A stretch of 5,315 nt of DNA from Clostridiales bacterium (GTDB lineage: Bacteria; Bacillota; Clostridia; Christensenellales; Borkfalkiaceae): positions 15,332 to 20,646 of the forward strand of contig DOCD01000043.1 of NCBI GenBank assembly GCA_003503945.1, given 5' to 3'. This document shows positions 1-5,303 of the stretch, in pieces. How positions within the stretch are numbered: the stretch's first letter is position 1; every line of letters begins with the position of its first letter. The notes beneath the pieces are model-generated. The model had not been told where the DNA came from and made no database searches. It saw only the letters and a list, made by a program, of their open reading frames with translations. The position numbers and the translations under genes are program-made.

Positions 1-493
1 GTATAATCTTGTCGGATTTCAGACAAATCTGAAATTCGGCGAACAGAAGCGCGTTTTCTCGATGATACCAGCGCTTAAAAACGCGGAGTTTTTGCGGTAC
101 GGGGTAATGCACCGCAACACGTTTATAAACTCCCCTGCGTGCCTTAACGCCGACTTTTCTTTAAAGTCGAAGCCAGAGGTGTTTTTCGCGGGACAGCTTA
201 CGGGCGTCGAGGGCTACGTCGAATCGGCGGCAAGCGGCATACTTGCCGCAGTACATATGTATGAGAAGCTCAACGGCAGGCAGCCGCAAATCCCCGACAA
301 TACGACGGTAATGGGCGCATTGTCGGCGCATATATCGGGGGCAACGGAAAATTTCCAGCCTATGAACGCCAACTTCGGCATTTTAAAGCCCGCCGAAAAA
401 AGGATAAAGGACAAAAAACAGCGCTATGCGTATCTTGCGGAACGCGCGCTGGAAAACATAAAAGCGTACAAATCGTCTTTAAATATAAAATAA
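1..493 (+). CDS. trmFO: TrmFO, folate/FAD-dependent tRNA (uracil-54-C5)-methyltransferase, C-terminal part
   Basis: The 5' end is cut by the window; the frame begins at base 2 and reads 163 codons to TAA at 491-493. TrmFO makes m5U54 in the tRNA T-loop in the cytoplasm, taking the one-carbon unit from 5,10-methylenetetrahydrofolate with reduced FAD. The visible part matches the last third or so of the roughly 435-450-residue family. Recognisable blocks, numbered from the first full codon, are VGFQTNLKFGEQKRVF (4-19), YGVMHRNTFINSP (33-45), the FAD-contacting FAGQLTGVEGYVESAASG (62-79) and NFQPMNANFG (117-126). The ATG at 62 is internal: conserved family sequence continues upstream of it in the same frame. 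The Rossmann FAD-binding N-terminus and the catalytic Cys region lie outside the window. Its place before hslV fits the Bacillota arrangement, but without the xerC/codV gene often found between them. The gene looks intact at this end. Confidence 0.94.
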   Translation, partial: YNLVGFQTNLKFGEQKRVFSMIPALKNAEFLRYGVMHRNTFINSPACLNADFSLKSKPEVFFAGQLTGVEGYVESAASGILAAVHMYEKLNGRQPQIPDNTTVMGALSAHISGATENFQPMNANFGILKPAEKRIKDKKQRYAYLAERALENIKAYKSSLNIK

Positions 494-509
494 ACGTAAA
501 ATGGACGAT

Positions 510-562
510 AGTTTTTTGCGATGCGCAAAGCTTCACTGCGTTCGCACGCAGAATAGAAAACT
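510..562 (+). other. Potential three-way-junction RNA fold in the hslV leader
   Basis: The 88-bp gap between trmFO and hslV can fold into a compact structure. An outer stem pairs 510-515 (AGTTTT) with 557-562 (AAAACT). Inside it are two hairpins: TTGCG/CGCAA (516-520 with 524-528, loop ATG) and CTGCGT/ACGCAG (536-541 with 546-551, loop TCGC). The outer stem runs straight into a T-run (562-568), which is followed closely by the hslV ribosome binding site. It could weakly terminate trmFO readthrough, act as a leader that controls hslV, or be the remnant of a repeat. The pairing is seen directly; any function is inference. No convincing promoter was found here. Confidence 0.45.
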
Positions 563-571
563 TTTTTTGTG

Positions 572-576
572 AGGAG
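572..576 (+). promoter_or_regulatory. hslV ribosome binding site
   Basis: AGGAG lies five bases before the ATG at 582. It fixes the hslV start and therefore the short residue run before the Thr-Thr pair of HslV. Confidence 0.85.
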
Positions 577-581
577 TTATT

Positions 582-1118
582 ATGACTGAATTTCACGCAA
601 CCACGATTTGCGGAGTAAAGAGAAACGGCAAAACGGCGATCGCAGGCGACGGTCAGGTGACCATGGGCGAAAGCGTAATATTCAAAAACAGCGCGACAAA
701 GGTAAGGCGTATCTACGGCGGCAACGTCATTTTAGGCTTTGCGGGTTCTGTTTCGGACGCGTTTTCGCTGAGCGAGAAGTTCGAGGGTATGCTCAATAAA
801 TTTTCGGGCAACCTTATGCGTTCCGCGGTGGAGCTTGCCGAGCTCTGGCGGTCGGATAAAGCGGTAAGAAAGCTCGAAGCTTTGATGATAGTCGCCGATA
901 AGGACACAATGCTCATAGTTTCGGGCACGGGCGAGGTAATAGAGCCCGACGACGGAATAGCGGCGATAGGCAGCGGCGGCAACTATGCCCTTGCGGCGGC
1001 GCGTGCGCTGTATCAGAATACGGATTTTACCGCGGAGGAAATCGCTCAAAAATCGCTTAAAATAGCAAGTGAAATTTGCGTATATACAAACGACAATATC
1101 AAGTGTGAGGTAATTTAA
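582..1118 (+). CDS. hslV: HslV (ClpQ), peptidase subunit of the HslUV ATP-dependent protease
   Basis: HslV forms a double hexameric ring with proteasome beta-type folds and degrades proteins unfolded and fed in by the ATPase HslU, in the cytoplasm. The 178-residue product has the usual family length and is collinear with E. coli HslV and B. subtilis ClpQ/CodW. Visible features are the N-terminal THR pair T7-T8, GDGQVT with the conserved Asp D23, K40 in the TKVRR stretch (equivalent of E. coli Lys33), GFAGSVSDAF (52-61), WRSDK (89-93), VSGTGEVIEPDDG (113-125), the GSGGNYA loop (130-136) and ICVYTND (165-171). The start at 582 has a good ribosome binding site. The N-terminus MTEFHATT carries five residues between Met and T7, as in the B. 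subtilis protein (MSSFHATT), whose nucleophile is reported to be the N-terminal Ser; here the matching residue is Thr2. The partner gene hslU follows after an unusually long 157-bp gap. Confidence 0.97.
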   Translation: MTEFHATTICGVKRNGKTAIAGDGQVTMGESVIFKNSATKVRRIYGGNVILGFAGSVSDAFSLSEKFEGMLNKFSGNLMRSAVELAELWRSDKAVRKLEALMIVADKDTMLIVSGTGEVIEPDDGIAAIGSGGNYALAAARALYQNTDFTAEEIAQKSLKIASEICVYTNDNIKCEVI

Positions 1119-1240
1119 AAACGCATATATACAATGCAATACGGCGTTAAACTCCGCTTTACTTCGGGTCATTTACTTCTGTGTAAACTCCCCTTGTAAA
1201 TGCTCGTTTGCCTTGTCTTGCTCGTATCTCTGCGTTTTTA
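1116..1240. repeat. 125-bp segment bounded by perfect 10-bp inverted repeats between hslV and hslU
   Basis: TAAAAACGCA at 1116-1125 is perfectly inverted as TGCGTTTTTA at 1231-1240. The left repeat includes the hslV stop codon. Between the ends, CATTTAC (1170-1176) can pair with GTAAATG (1196-1202), and TAAACTCC occurs twice (1148-1155 and 1184-1191). No significant open frame was seen in it. The layout suggests a small non-coding dispersed repeat or MITE-like insertion, or a long-range stem that spans the intercistronic region. No clear target-site duplication is visible, so mobility is inference. There is no GC hairpin followed by a T-run, so it is not a canonical intrinsic terminator. Confidence 0.55.
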
Positions 1241-1244
1241 GCGG

Positions 1245-1264
1245 TTTAAAATATTAATTTTAAA
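1245..1264. repeat. AT-only palindrome beside the hslU ribosome binding site
   Basis: TTTAAAAT at 1245-1252 pairs perfectly with ATTTTAAA at 1257-1264 around an ATTA loop, giving an 8-bp stem made only of A-T pairs. Its right edge abuts the hslU ribosome binding site. It could be an operator-like site or simply low-complexity leader sequence; the stem would be weak as RNA. The symmetry is seen; a role is inference. Confidence 0.4.
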
Positions 1265-1269
1265 GAGGA
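1264..1269 (+). promoter_or_regulatory. hslU ribosome binding site
   Basis: AGAGGA lies six bases before the ATG at 1276 and supports that start. hslU thus has its own translation signal despite the long separation from hslV. Confidence 0.8.
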
Positions 1270-1275
1270 TTTTTT

Positions 1276-2586
1276 ATGGACTTAACGCCCAAACAAATTG
1301 TTCATGAGTTAAATAAACACATCATCGGGCAGGCGGAAGCGAAAAAGGCGGTTGCAATCGCGCTAAGAAACCGTTACAGAAGAAGCTGCCTTTCCCCCGA
1401 ATTGCAGGAAGAAATCACGCCTAAAAATATTATAATGAAAGGCCCTACGGGCGTCGGCAAAACCGAAATCGCAAGGAGGCTTGCAAAGCTTGTAAAGGCG
1501 CCTTTTTTAAAAGTGGAAGCGACCAAATATACCGAAGTCGGGTACGTCGGGCGCGACGTCGAGTCTATGGTGCGCGACCTTGCCGAGTGCGCGATTCGCC
1601 TTGTAAAAGAAGAAAAGACGGCGGAGGTAAGCTTCCGCGCGACCGCCACGGCGGAGCGCAAAATCGCAAAGGTTTTGGCGGAAACGCAGAAAAGCGAGCG
1701 GGGCGAAACCGCGAAAGAGGTGTTCGAGCAGCAGCTCGTCGACGATATCCACGCGGGCAAGTACGACAATACCGTTATAGAAATCGAGGTAAACGATATG
1801 CCCAAGCCCTTGGAGCTGTCTCCCGGCAGCGGCGCGGCGATTGATCTGGGCTCGATTTTCAGCGGCATGGGCATGCACAAAAAGAAGAAGCGCAAAATCA
1901 CCGTAAAGGAAGCGAAAAATCTTATTATCGCCGAGGAGGCGGATAAGCTTATCGATAACGACGCGGTAAACGCCGAAGCCATAAGGCGGGCGGAGAACGA
2001 CGGAATTATTTTCATTGACGAAATAGATAAAATCGCGGGCAAGGGCAACCAGGGCGCGGACGTATCGCGCGAGGGGGTTCAGCGCGACATTCTGCCCATT
2101 GTCGAGGGCTGTACGGTAATGACAAAATACGGCCCCGTCAAAACCGATTATATTCTGTTTATCGCTGCGGGCGCGTTCCACGTTTCAAAGGTGGAGGACT
2201 TAATCCCCGAGCTTCAGGGCAGATTCCCCATTCAGGTCGAGCTGCAAAGCCTTACGAAAGAGGATTTTATCAACATCTTGACCCAACCGCAGAATTCTAT
2301 TACAATGCAGTACTCCGCGCTTTTGGCGGTGGATAATATCGATTTGCATTTCACGCCCGACGCAATCGAGAAGATTGCCGAAATATCCGAGGACGTAAAT
2401 TCGACTAGCGAGGATATCGGCGCGCGCCGCCTGCACACCGTTATGGAAAGGCTTTTGGAGGATATTTCCTACAACGCGGGCGGGAACGATTATCCCGTCG
2501 TTCAGGTCGATGTCAACGCAAAATACGTCGAAGAGCATCTTGAAAACATTATTAAAAACAGAGATTTGAAGAAATATGTTCTTTAA
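1276..2586 (+). CDS. hslU: HslU (ClpY), AAA+ ATPase subunit of the HslUV protease
   Basis: HslU is the hexameric AAA+ unfoldase that recognises substrates, pulls them through its pore and passes them to HslV. The 436-residue product is close to the 443 residues of the E. coli protein. In order: HIIGQAEAKKAVAIALRNR (15-33), Walker A GPTGVGKT (56-63), the pore loop GYVG (89-92), the intermediate (I) domain at about 105-235 with a basic run KKKKRK (202-207), Walker B IIFIDEID (244-251), the QGRFPI motif (314-319) with the probable arginine finger R316, and the sensor-2 motif IGARRLH (381-387). The C-terminus RDLKKYVL matches the family tail, which docks into HslV pockets and activates the peptidase. 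All ATPase motifs are intact. The next gene is hisS after a 198-bp gap filled with structured repeats, rather than codY as in B. subtilis. Confidence 0.97.
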   Translation: MDLTPKQIVHELNKHIIGQAEAKKAVAIALRNRYRRSCLSPELQEEITPKNIIMKGPTGVGKTEIARRLAKLVKAPFLKVEATKYTEVGYVGRDVESMVRDLAECAIRLVKEEKTAEVSFRATATAERKIAKVLAETQKSERGETAKEVFEQQLVDDIHAGKYDNTVIEIEVNDMPKPLELSPGSGAAIDLGSIFSGMGMHKKKKRKITVKEAKNLIIAEEADKLIDNDAVNAEAIRRAENDGIIFIDEIDKIAGKGNQGADVSREGVQRDILPIVEGCTVMTKYGPVKTDYILFIAAGAFHVSKVEDLIPELQGRFPIQVELQSLTKEDFINILTQPQNSITMQYSALLAVDNIDLHFTPDAIEKIAEISEDVNSTSEDIGARRLHTVMERLLEDISYNAGGNDYPVVQVDVNAKYVEEHLENIIKNRDLKKYVL

Positions 2587-2589
2587 TAC

Positions 2590-2714
2590 AGGCTTCCCCT
2601 TTGGGGAAGCTGTCGCCGCCGTAAGGCGGCGACTGATGAGGTTATGAAGGCAGCCTCATTCGTCTTATTCTCACTGCGTTACGAATAATCCACATTCCCC
2701 GAAAGGGGAAGGCT
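2590..2714. repeat. MITE-like structured repeat between hslU and hisS
   Basis: The ends are imperfect inverted repeats: the left end (2590-2608) matches the reverse complement of the right end (2695-2714) with one mismatch and one single-base gap. Each end is itself a hairpin: GCTTCCCC/GGGGAAGC with a TTT loop (2592-2610) and TTCCCC/GGGGAA with a GAAA loop (2695-2710). Between them are GTCGCCGCC/GGCGGCGAC with a GTAA loop (2612-2633), ATGAGG/CCTCAT (2636-2641 with 2654-2659) and TTATTC/GAATAA (2665-2670 with 2683-2688). So a chain of five stems fills 125 bp with no coding sequence. CTTCCCC...GGGGAAG followed by a GC hairpin and GATGAGG resembles, from memory, an abundant intergenic repeat of gut Clostridia such as Faecalibacterium relatives; that link is unverified. 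No target-site duplication is clear. Confidence 0.7.
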
Positions 2715-2734
2715 AAAATAATGAACTAAATAAA

Positions 2735-2772
2735 TCGCTGCAAATATTTTGCGAAGCAAAAGATTTGAGCGA
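2735..2772 (+). other. Near-perfect palindrome immediately upstream of the hisS ribosome binding site
   Basis: The segment folds as one hairpin. TTTTGC (2747-2752) pairs with GCAAAA (2756-2761) around a GAA loop; after an A/G mismatch, CAAAT (2741-2745) pairs with ATTTG (2763-2767); after a bulged G2740, TCGCT (2735-2739) pairs with AGCGA (2768-2772). That gives 16 base pairs with one mismatch and one bulge. The 3' foot touches the AAGGA of the hisS ribosome binding site, so folding could affect hisS translation. There is no T-run on the 3' side of the stem apart from the ribosome binding site spacer, so its status as a terminator is unclear. Function is inference. Confidence 0.5.
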
Positions 2773-2777
2773 AAGGA
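2773..2777 (+). promoter_or_regulatory. hisS ribosome binding site
   Basis: AAGGA lies seven bases before the ATG at 2785. It decides the start in favour of 2785 over an in-frame TTG at 2749, which sits inside the palindrome. Confidence 0.8.
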
Positions 2778-2784
2778 TTTTTTT

Positions 2785-4029
2785 ATGATTAACATACCCA
2801 AGGGCACGAAGGACGTTCTGCCCGCAGATTCCTATAAATGGCAGTATATCGAGGATACCGCGCGCGGCGTCGCCCGTGCGTTTAACATAAGCGAAATACG
2901 CACGCCTACCTTCGAGTATACCGAGCTTTTTAGCCGCGGCGTGGGAGAGACGACCGACGTCGTCAATAAAGAGATGTATACGTTCGAGGACAAGGGAGGC
3001 AGAAGCATTACCCTCAAACCCGAGGGCACGGCGGGCGCGGCGAGAATGTTTATTGAAAACGGACTTGCAAGCTCGCCCATGCCGCTGAAAGCCTTTTACA
3101 TTACGCCCGCGTTCCGCTACGAAAGGCCGCAGGCGGGCAGACTAAGAGAGTTTCACCAGTTCGGCATCGAGGTTTTCGGTTCGGAAAGCTATCACACCGA
3201 TGCGGAAGTCATATTTGCGGCGTCGACCTTTTTAAATAAGTTGGGCGTGAAAACGCGGCTCGAAATAAATTCGATAGGCTGCAAAAGCTGCCGCGCCGAA
3301 TATAACAAGGCGCTTAAAGAATACTTTAAACCCCGCCTTGCCGAAATGTGCGAAACGTGTAATTCGCGGTTTGAAAAGAACCCTCTGAGAATTCTCGACT
3401 GCAAGGAAGAGGGTTGCAAAAAATTTACCGCGGATGCGCCGAAAATCACCGATTATCTCTGCCCCGACTGCAAGGCTCACTTCGACGGCGTCAAAAATCT
3501 TTTGTCGGATTTGGGTATATATTATACCGTTAACCCCCGCATAGTGCGCGGGTTAGACTATTATTCGCGTACGGTGTTCGAGTTCGTTTCTGACGAAATC
3601 GGTGCGCAGGGCACCGTCTGCGGCGGAGGAAGATACGACGGGCTTATAGAGGAGCTGGGCGGAAAACCTTTGCCCGCAATAGGCTTCGCCGCGGGTATCG
3701 AACGGCTGATGCTGCTTATGGAAAACACGGGCGCAGCCTTCCCCGAAAGACAAAAGCCACGCATATATATCGCGGGTATGGACGAAAAGACGCGCGCCGC
3801 GGCTTTCAAAATAGCGGCGGAGCTGAGGCTCAAAGGCATAAACGCCGAGTGCGACCTTATGAACCGTTCGGTTAAGGCTCAGTTCAAATATGCGGACAAG
3901 CTGGGCGCGGAATATGTTGCGGTTATCGGCGAAACCGAGCTTTTAAACGGCGAAGTTACGCTGAAAAATATGAAAGACGGAACGCAGTCCGCGGTTAAAA
4001 CAACACAAATTTACACATATTTACAATAG
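2785..4029 (+). CDS. hisS: Histidyl-tRNA synthetase (class II)
   Basis: HisRS charges tRNA-His with histidine using ATP, as a cytoplasmic homodimer. From ATG 2785 the product is 414 residues (E. coli 424) and opens with the typical IPKGTKDVLP. The class II core shows motif 1 around RTPTFEYTELF (39-49), motif 2 with the ATP-binding Arg in FRYERPQAGRLREFHQFG (110-127), the HisA motif RGLDYYSRTVFEF (255-267), the glycine-rich GGGRYDG (280-286) and motif 3 AIGFAAGIERL (298-308). The anticodon-binding domain is about 325-414. An insertion between motif 2 and HisA has four Cys pairs (C166/C169, C189/C192, C206/C211, C226/C229), an arrangement I recall from clostridial HisRS, possibly zinc-binding. 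A short HisZ-like regulatory paralog is unlikely because the histidine-binding and ATP-binding motifs are intact. No T-box leader is visible. trxA follows after nine bases, so the two are probably co-transcribed. Confidence 0.97.
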   Translation: MINIPKGTKDVLPADSYKWQYIEDTARGVARAFNISEIRTPTFEYTELFSRGVGETTDVVNKEMYTFEDKGGRSITLKPEGTAGAARMFIENGLASSPMPLKAFYITPAFRYERPQAGRLREFHQFGIEVFGSESYHTDAEVIFAASTFLNKLGVKTRLEINSIGCKSCRAEYNKALKEYFKPRLAEMCETCNSRFEKNPLRILDCKEEGCKKFTADAPKITDYLCPDCKAHFDGVKNLLSDLGIYYTVNPRIVRGLDYYSRTVFEFVSDEIGAQGTVCGGGRYDGLIEELGGKPLPAIGFAAGIERLMLLMENTGAAFPERQKPRIYIAGMDEKTRAAAFKIAAELRLKGINAECDLMNRSVKAQFKYADKLGAEYVAVIGETELLNGEVTLKNMKDGTQSAVKTTQIYTYLQ

Positions 4030-4033
4030 GAGG
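4028..4033 (+). promoter_or_regulatory. trxA ribosome binding site overlapping the hisS stop codon
   Basis: AGGAGG begins within the hisS TAG (4027-4029) and lies five bases before the ATG at 4039. This near-consensus site suggests strong thioredoxin translation and close linkage to hisS. Confidence 0.85.
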
Positions 4034-4038
4034 ATTTT

Positions 4039-4353
4039 ATGGTAAAGGAAATTGACGTTAAGGAATTCGACGAACTTTTAAAGGGTGAAAAGCCCGTAGT
4101 GTGCGATTTTTACGCTACCTGGTGCGGCCCTTGCAAAATGCTTGCGCCCGTAATGGATACGGTGAGCGAACAGTTCGGGGCTAAGGCTGAATTCGTGAAA
4201 TGCGACGTGGATAAAAACCCGGAGCTTGCGGCGCGCTACGGCATAATGTCGATACCCTTCGTGGCTGTTTTCGACAAGGGCGAGCAGAAAGCTAAAACGC
4301 TCGGCTATATGTCGAAGAGCGAAGCGGAAAAGTTTTTAAGCGAAAACCTTTAA
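4039..4353 (+). CDS. trxA: Thioredoxin
   Basis: Thioredoxin reduces protein disulfides in the cytoplasm and is recycled by thioredoxin reductase. The 104-residue product is the usual single-domain size, with no signal peptide or membrane segment. It has the active site WCGPC (28-32, catalytic C29 and C32), the buried Asp D23 six residues before C29 as in E. coli Trx (D26 and C32), and the conserved cis-Pro P73 in SIPF. Two further cysteines are present: C22 just before D23, and C55 in the strand FVKCDVD. The cis-Pro is followed by Phe where many thioredoxins have Thr, a mild variation. It starts nine bases after hisS, and its TAA shares one base with the next ATG. The symbol is by family; other thioredoxin paralogs may exist in the genome, so this may not be the main one. 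Confidence 0.93.
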   Translation: MVKEIDVKEFDELLKGEKPVVCDFYATWCGPCKMLAPVMDTVSEQFGAKAEFVKCDVDKNPELAARYGIMSIPFVAVFDKGEQKAKTLGYMSKSEAEKFLSENL

Positions 4354-5303
4354 TGAAGTATGGCGAAGTTTCGGGCTGTAACAAGCCCGTTTCGAAAATT
4401 ATTTACGGTTGCTCAGGCAACGCTATGCGCCGCGGTAAAAACTGCGACGAAGTTCTTGACGCGGCTTTTTCGGCGGGTATAACCTCATTCGACACCGCGC
4501 GCGGGTACGGGGCAAGCGAGTGGACGCTCGGCGACTGGATTAATCGCCGCGGCATACGCGACAATGTTACGGTGATTTCCAAGGGCGCGCTTCACGGACT
4601 TTTCGGCAACAACCGCGTAAACGAAAAGTGCATACGCGCCGACCTCGAAAAATCGATAACCGCGCTTAACTGCGGCTATATCGATATTTATCTTTTGCAC
4701 CGCGACAACCCGAAAGTGCCCGCGGGCGAATTTGTCGAGCTTTTAAACGAGTTCAAAAGCAAGGGTTATGTAAAGGCTTTCGGCGTATCAAACTGGACTT
4801 ACGAGAGGATTAAGGAAGCAAACGACTACGCCGAAAAGCACAACCTTACGCCGATTACCGTGTCCGAGCCGCACTTTTCGCTTGCGGTTGCGGGCAGGTG
4901 GACGTGGATAGGCTGTACGTCGGTTACGGGCGAAAAGAACGCCTGCGAGCGGGAGTGGTATAAAAATACTAAGCTTCCGCTGTTCGCGTTTTCGCCGCTA
5001 GGCGGCGGGTTTCTGTCGGGCAGGGTGAAAAGCGACGATATAAAGCGCACGTCGAAAAGTATGTCGCACGCGATGCGCGTGACCTTTTTGTCGGAGGAAA
5101 ACGCAAAAAGGCTCAGGCGTTTAGAGGAGCTTTCGCAAAAAACGGGTTTTACCGTCGCGCAAATCGCGCTTTCATACGTCTTGTGCTCGGGGCTGAACTC
5201 TTTCGCGATTACGGGCAGCAACAGGGTGCAAACGCTTTCGGACAGCGCTGCGGCGGCGGATATAACGCTGACGGCGGAACAGATAAAGTATCTTGAAAAT
5301 TAA
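4353..5303 (+). CDS. Aldo/keto reductase family oxidoreductase
   Basis: Aldo/keto reductases are cytoplasmic (beta/alpha)8-barrel enzymes that reduce carbonyls, or oxidise alcohols, with NAD(P)H. The 316-residue product has the complete catalytic tetrad: D47 and Y52 in FDTARGYGASE (46-56), K77 in VISKGAL (74-80) and H116 in DIYLLHRD (111-118). Other family marks are GVSNW (144-148), FAFSPLGGGFLSGR (211-224) and the C-terminal cofactor stretch ITGSNRVQTLSDS (286-298). In place of the common Gln-Tyr-Asn-type strand, residues 171-189 read SEPHFSLAV...GRWTWIGCTS, followed by EREWY; this looks like a subfamily with no assigned substrate known to me. Its ATG overlaps the trxA stop (TAATG), and no good ribosome binding site precedes it, so translation probably depends on coupling to trxA. 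It ends in three consecutive in-frame stops (TAATAATAA, 5301-5309). The substrate cannot be inferred. Confidence 0.92.
   Translation: MKYGEVSGCNKPVSKIIYGCSGNAMRRGKNCDEVLDAAFSAGITSFDTARGYGASEWTLGDWINRRGIRDNVTVISKGALHGLFGNNRVNEKCIRADLEKSITALNCGYIDIYLLHRDNPKVPAGEFVELLNEFKSKGYVKAFGVSNWTYERIKEANDYAEKHNLTPITVSEPHFSLAVAGRWTWIGCTSVTGEKNACEREWYKNTKLPLFAFSPLGGGFLSGRVKSDDIKRTSKSMSHAMRVTFLSEENAKRLRRLEELSQKTGFTVAQIALSYVLCSGLNSFAITGSNRVQTLSDSAAAADITLTAEQIKYLEN

Noticed and set aside
62..493. A separate short protein starting at ATG 62
   Set aside because: The reading frame continues upstream to base 2 with conserved TrmFO sequence (VGFQT...GEQKRVF), so this ATG is an internal Met of a gene cut by the window edge.
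1148..1191. CRISPR-like array from the repeated TAAACTCC word
   Set aside because: Only two 8-bp copies exist, with no regular repeat-spacer pattern and no cas genes.
1194..1257. Sigma-A promoter for hslU
   Set aside because: TATTAA and TAAAAT -10-like words occur, but no -35-like hexamer lies at 16-18 bases from them; AT-rich leader sequence gives such words by chance.
1374..2181. Long open frames on the - strand across hslU
   Set aside because: They lie wholly opposite a well-recognised gene, carry no known motifs and are mirror effects of its codon use. The same holds for - strand frames across hslV, hisS and the reductase gene.
2592..2633. Intrinsic terminator of hslU
   Set aside because: Two strong hairpins are present but neither is followed by a T-run on the + strand, so they are better read as parts of the repeat.
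2749..2784. hisS starting at the in-frame TTG at 2749 (12 extra residues)
   Set aside because: The extra residues are encoded by the palindrome and the ribosome binding site itself; ATG 2785 has AAGGA at seven bases and gives the usual HisRS N-terminus.
2587..2784. T-box leader for hisS
   Set aside because: No T-box consensus or antiterminator bulge sequence is visible; the region is taken up by the MITE-like element and a simple palindrome.
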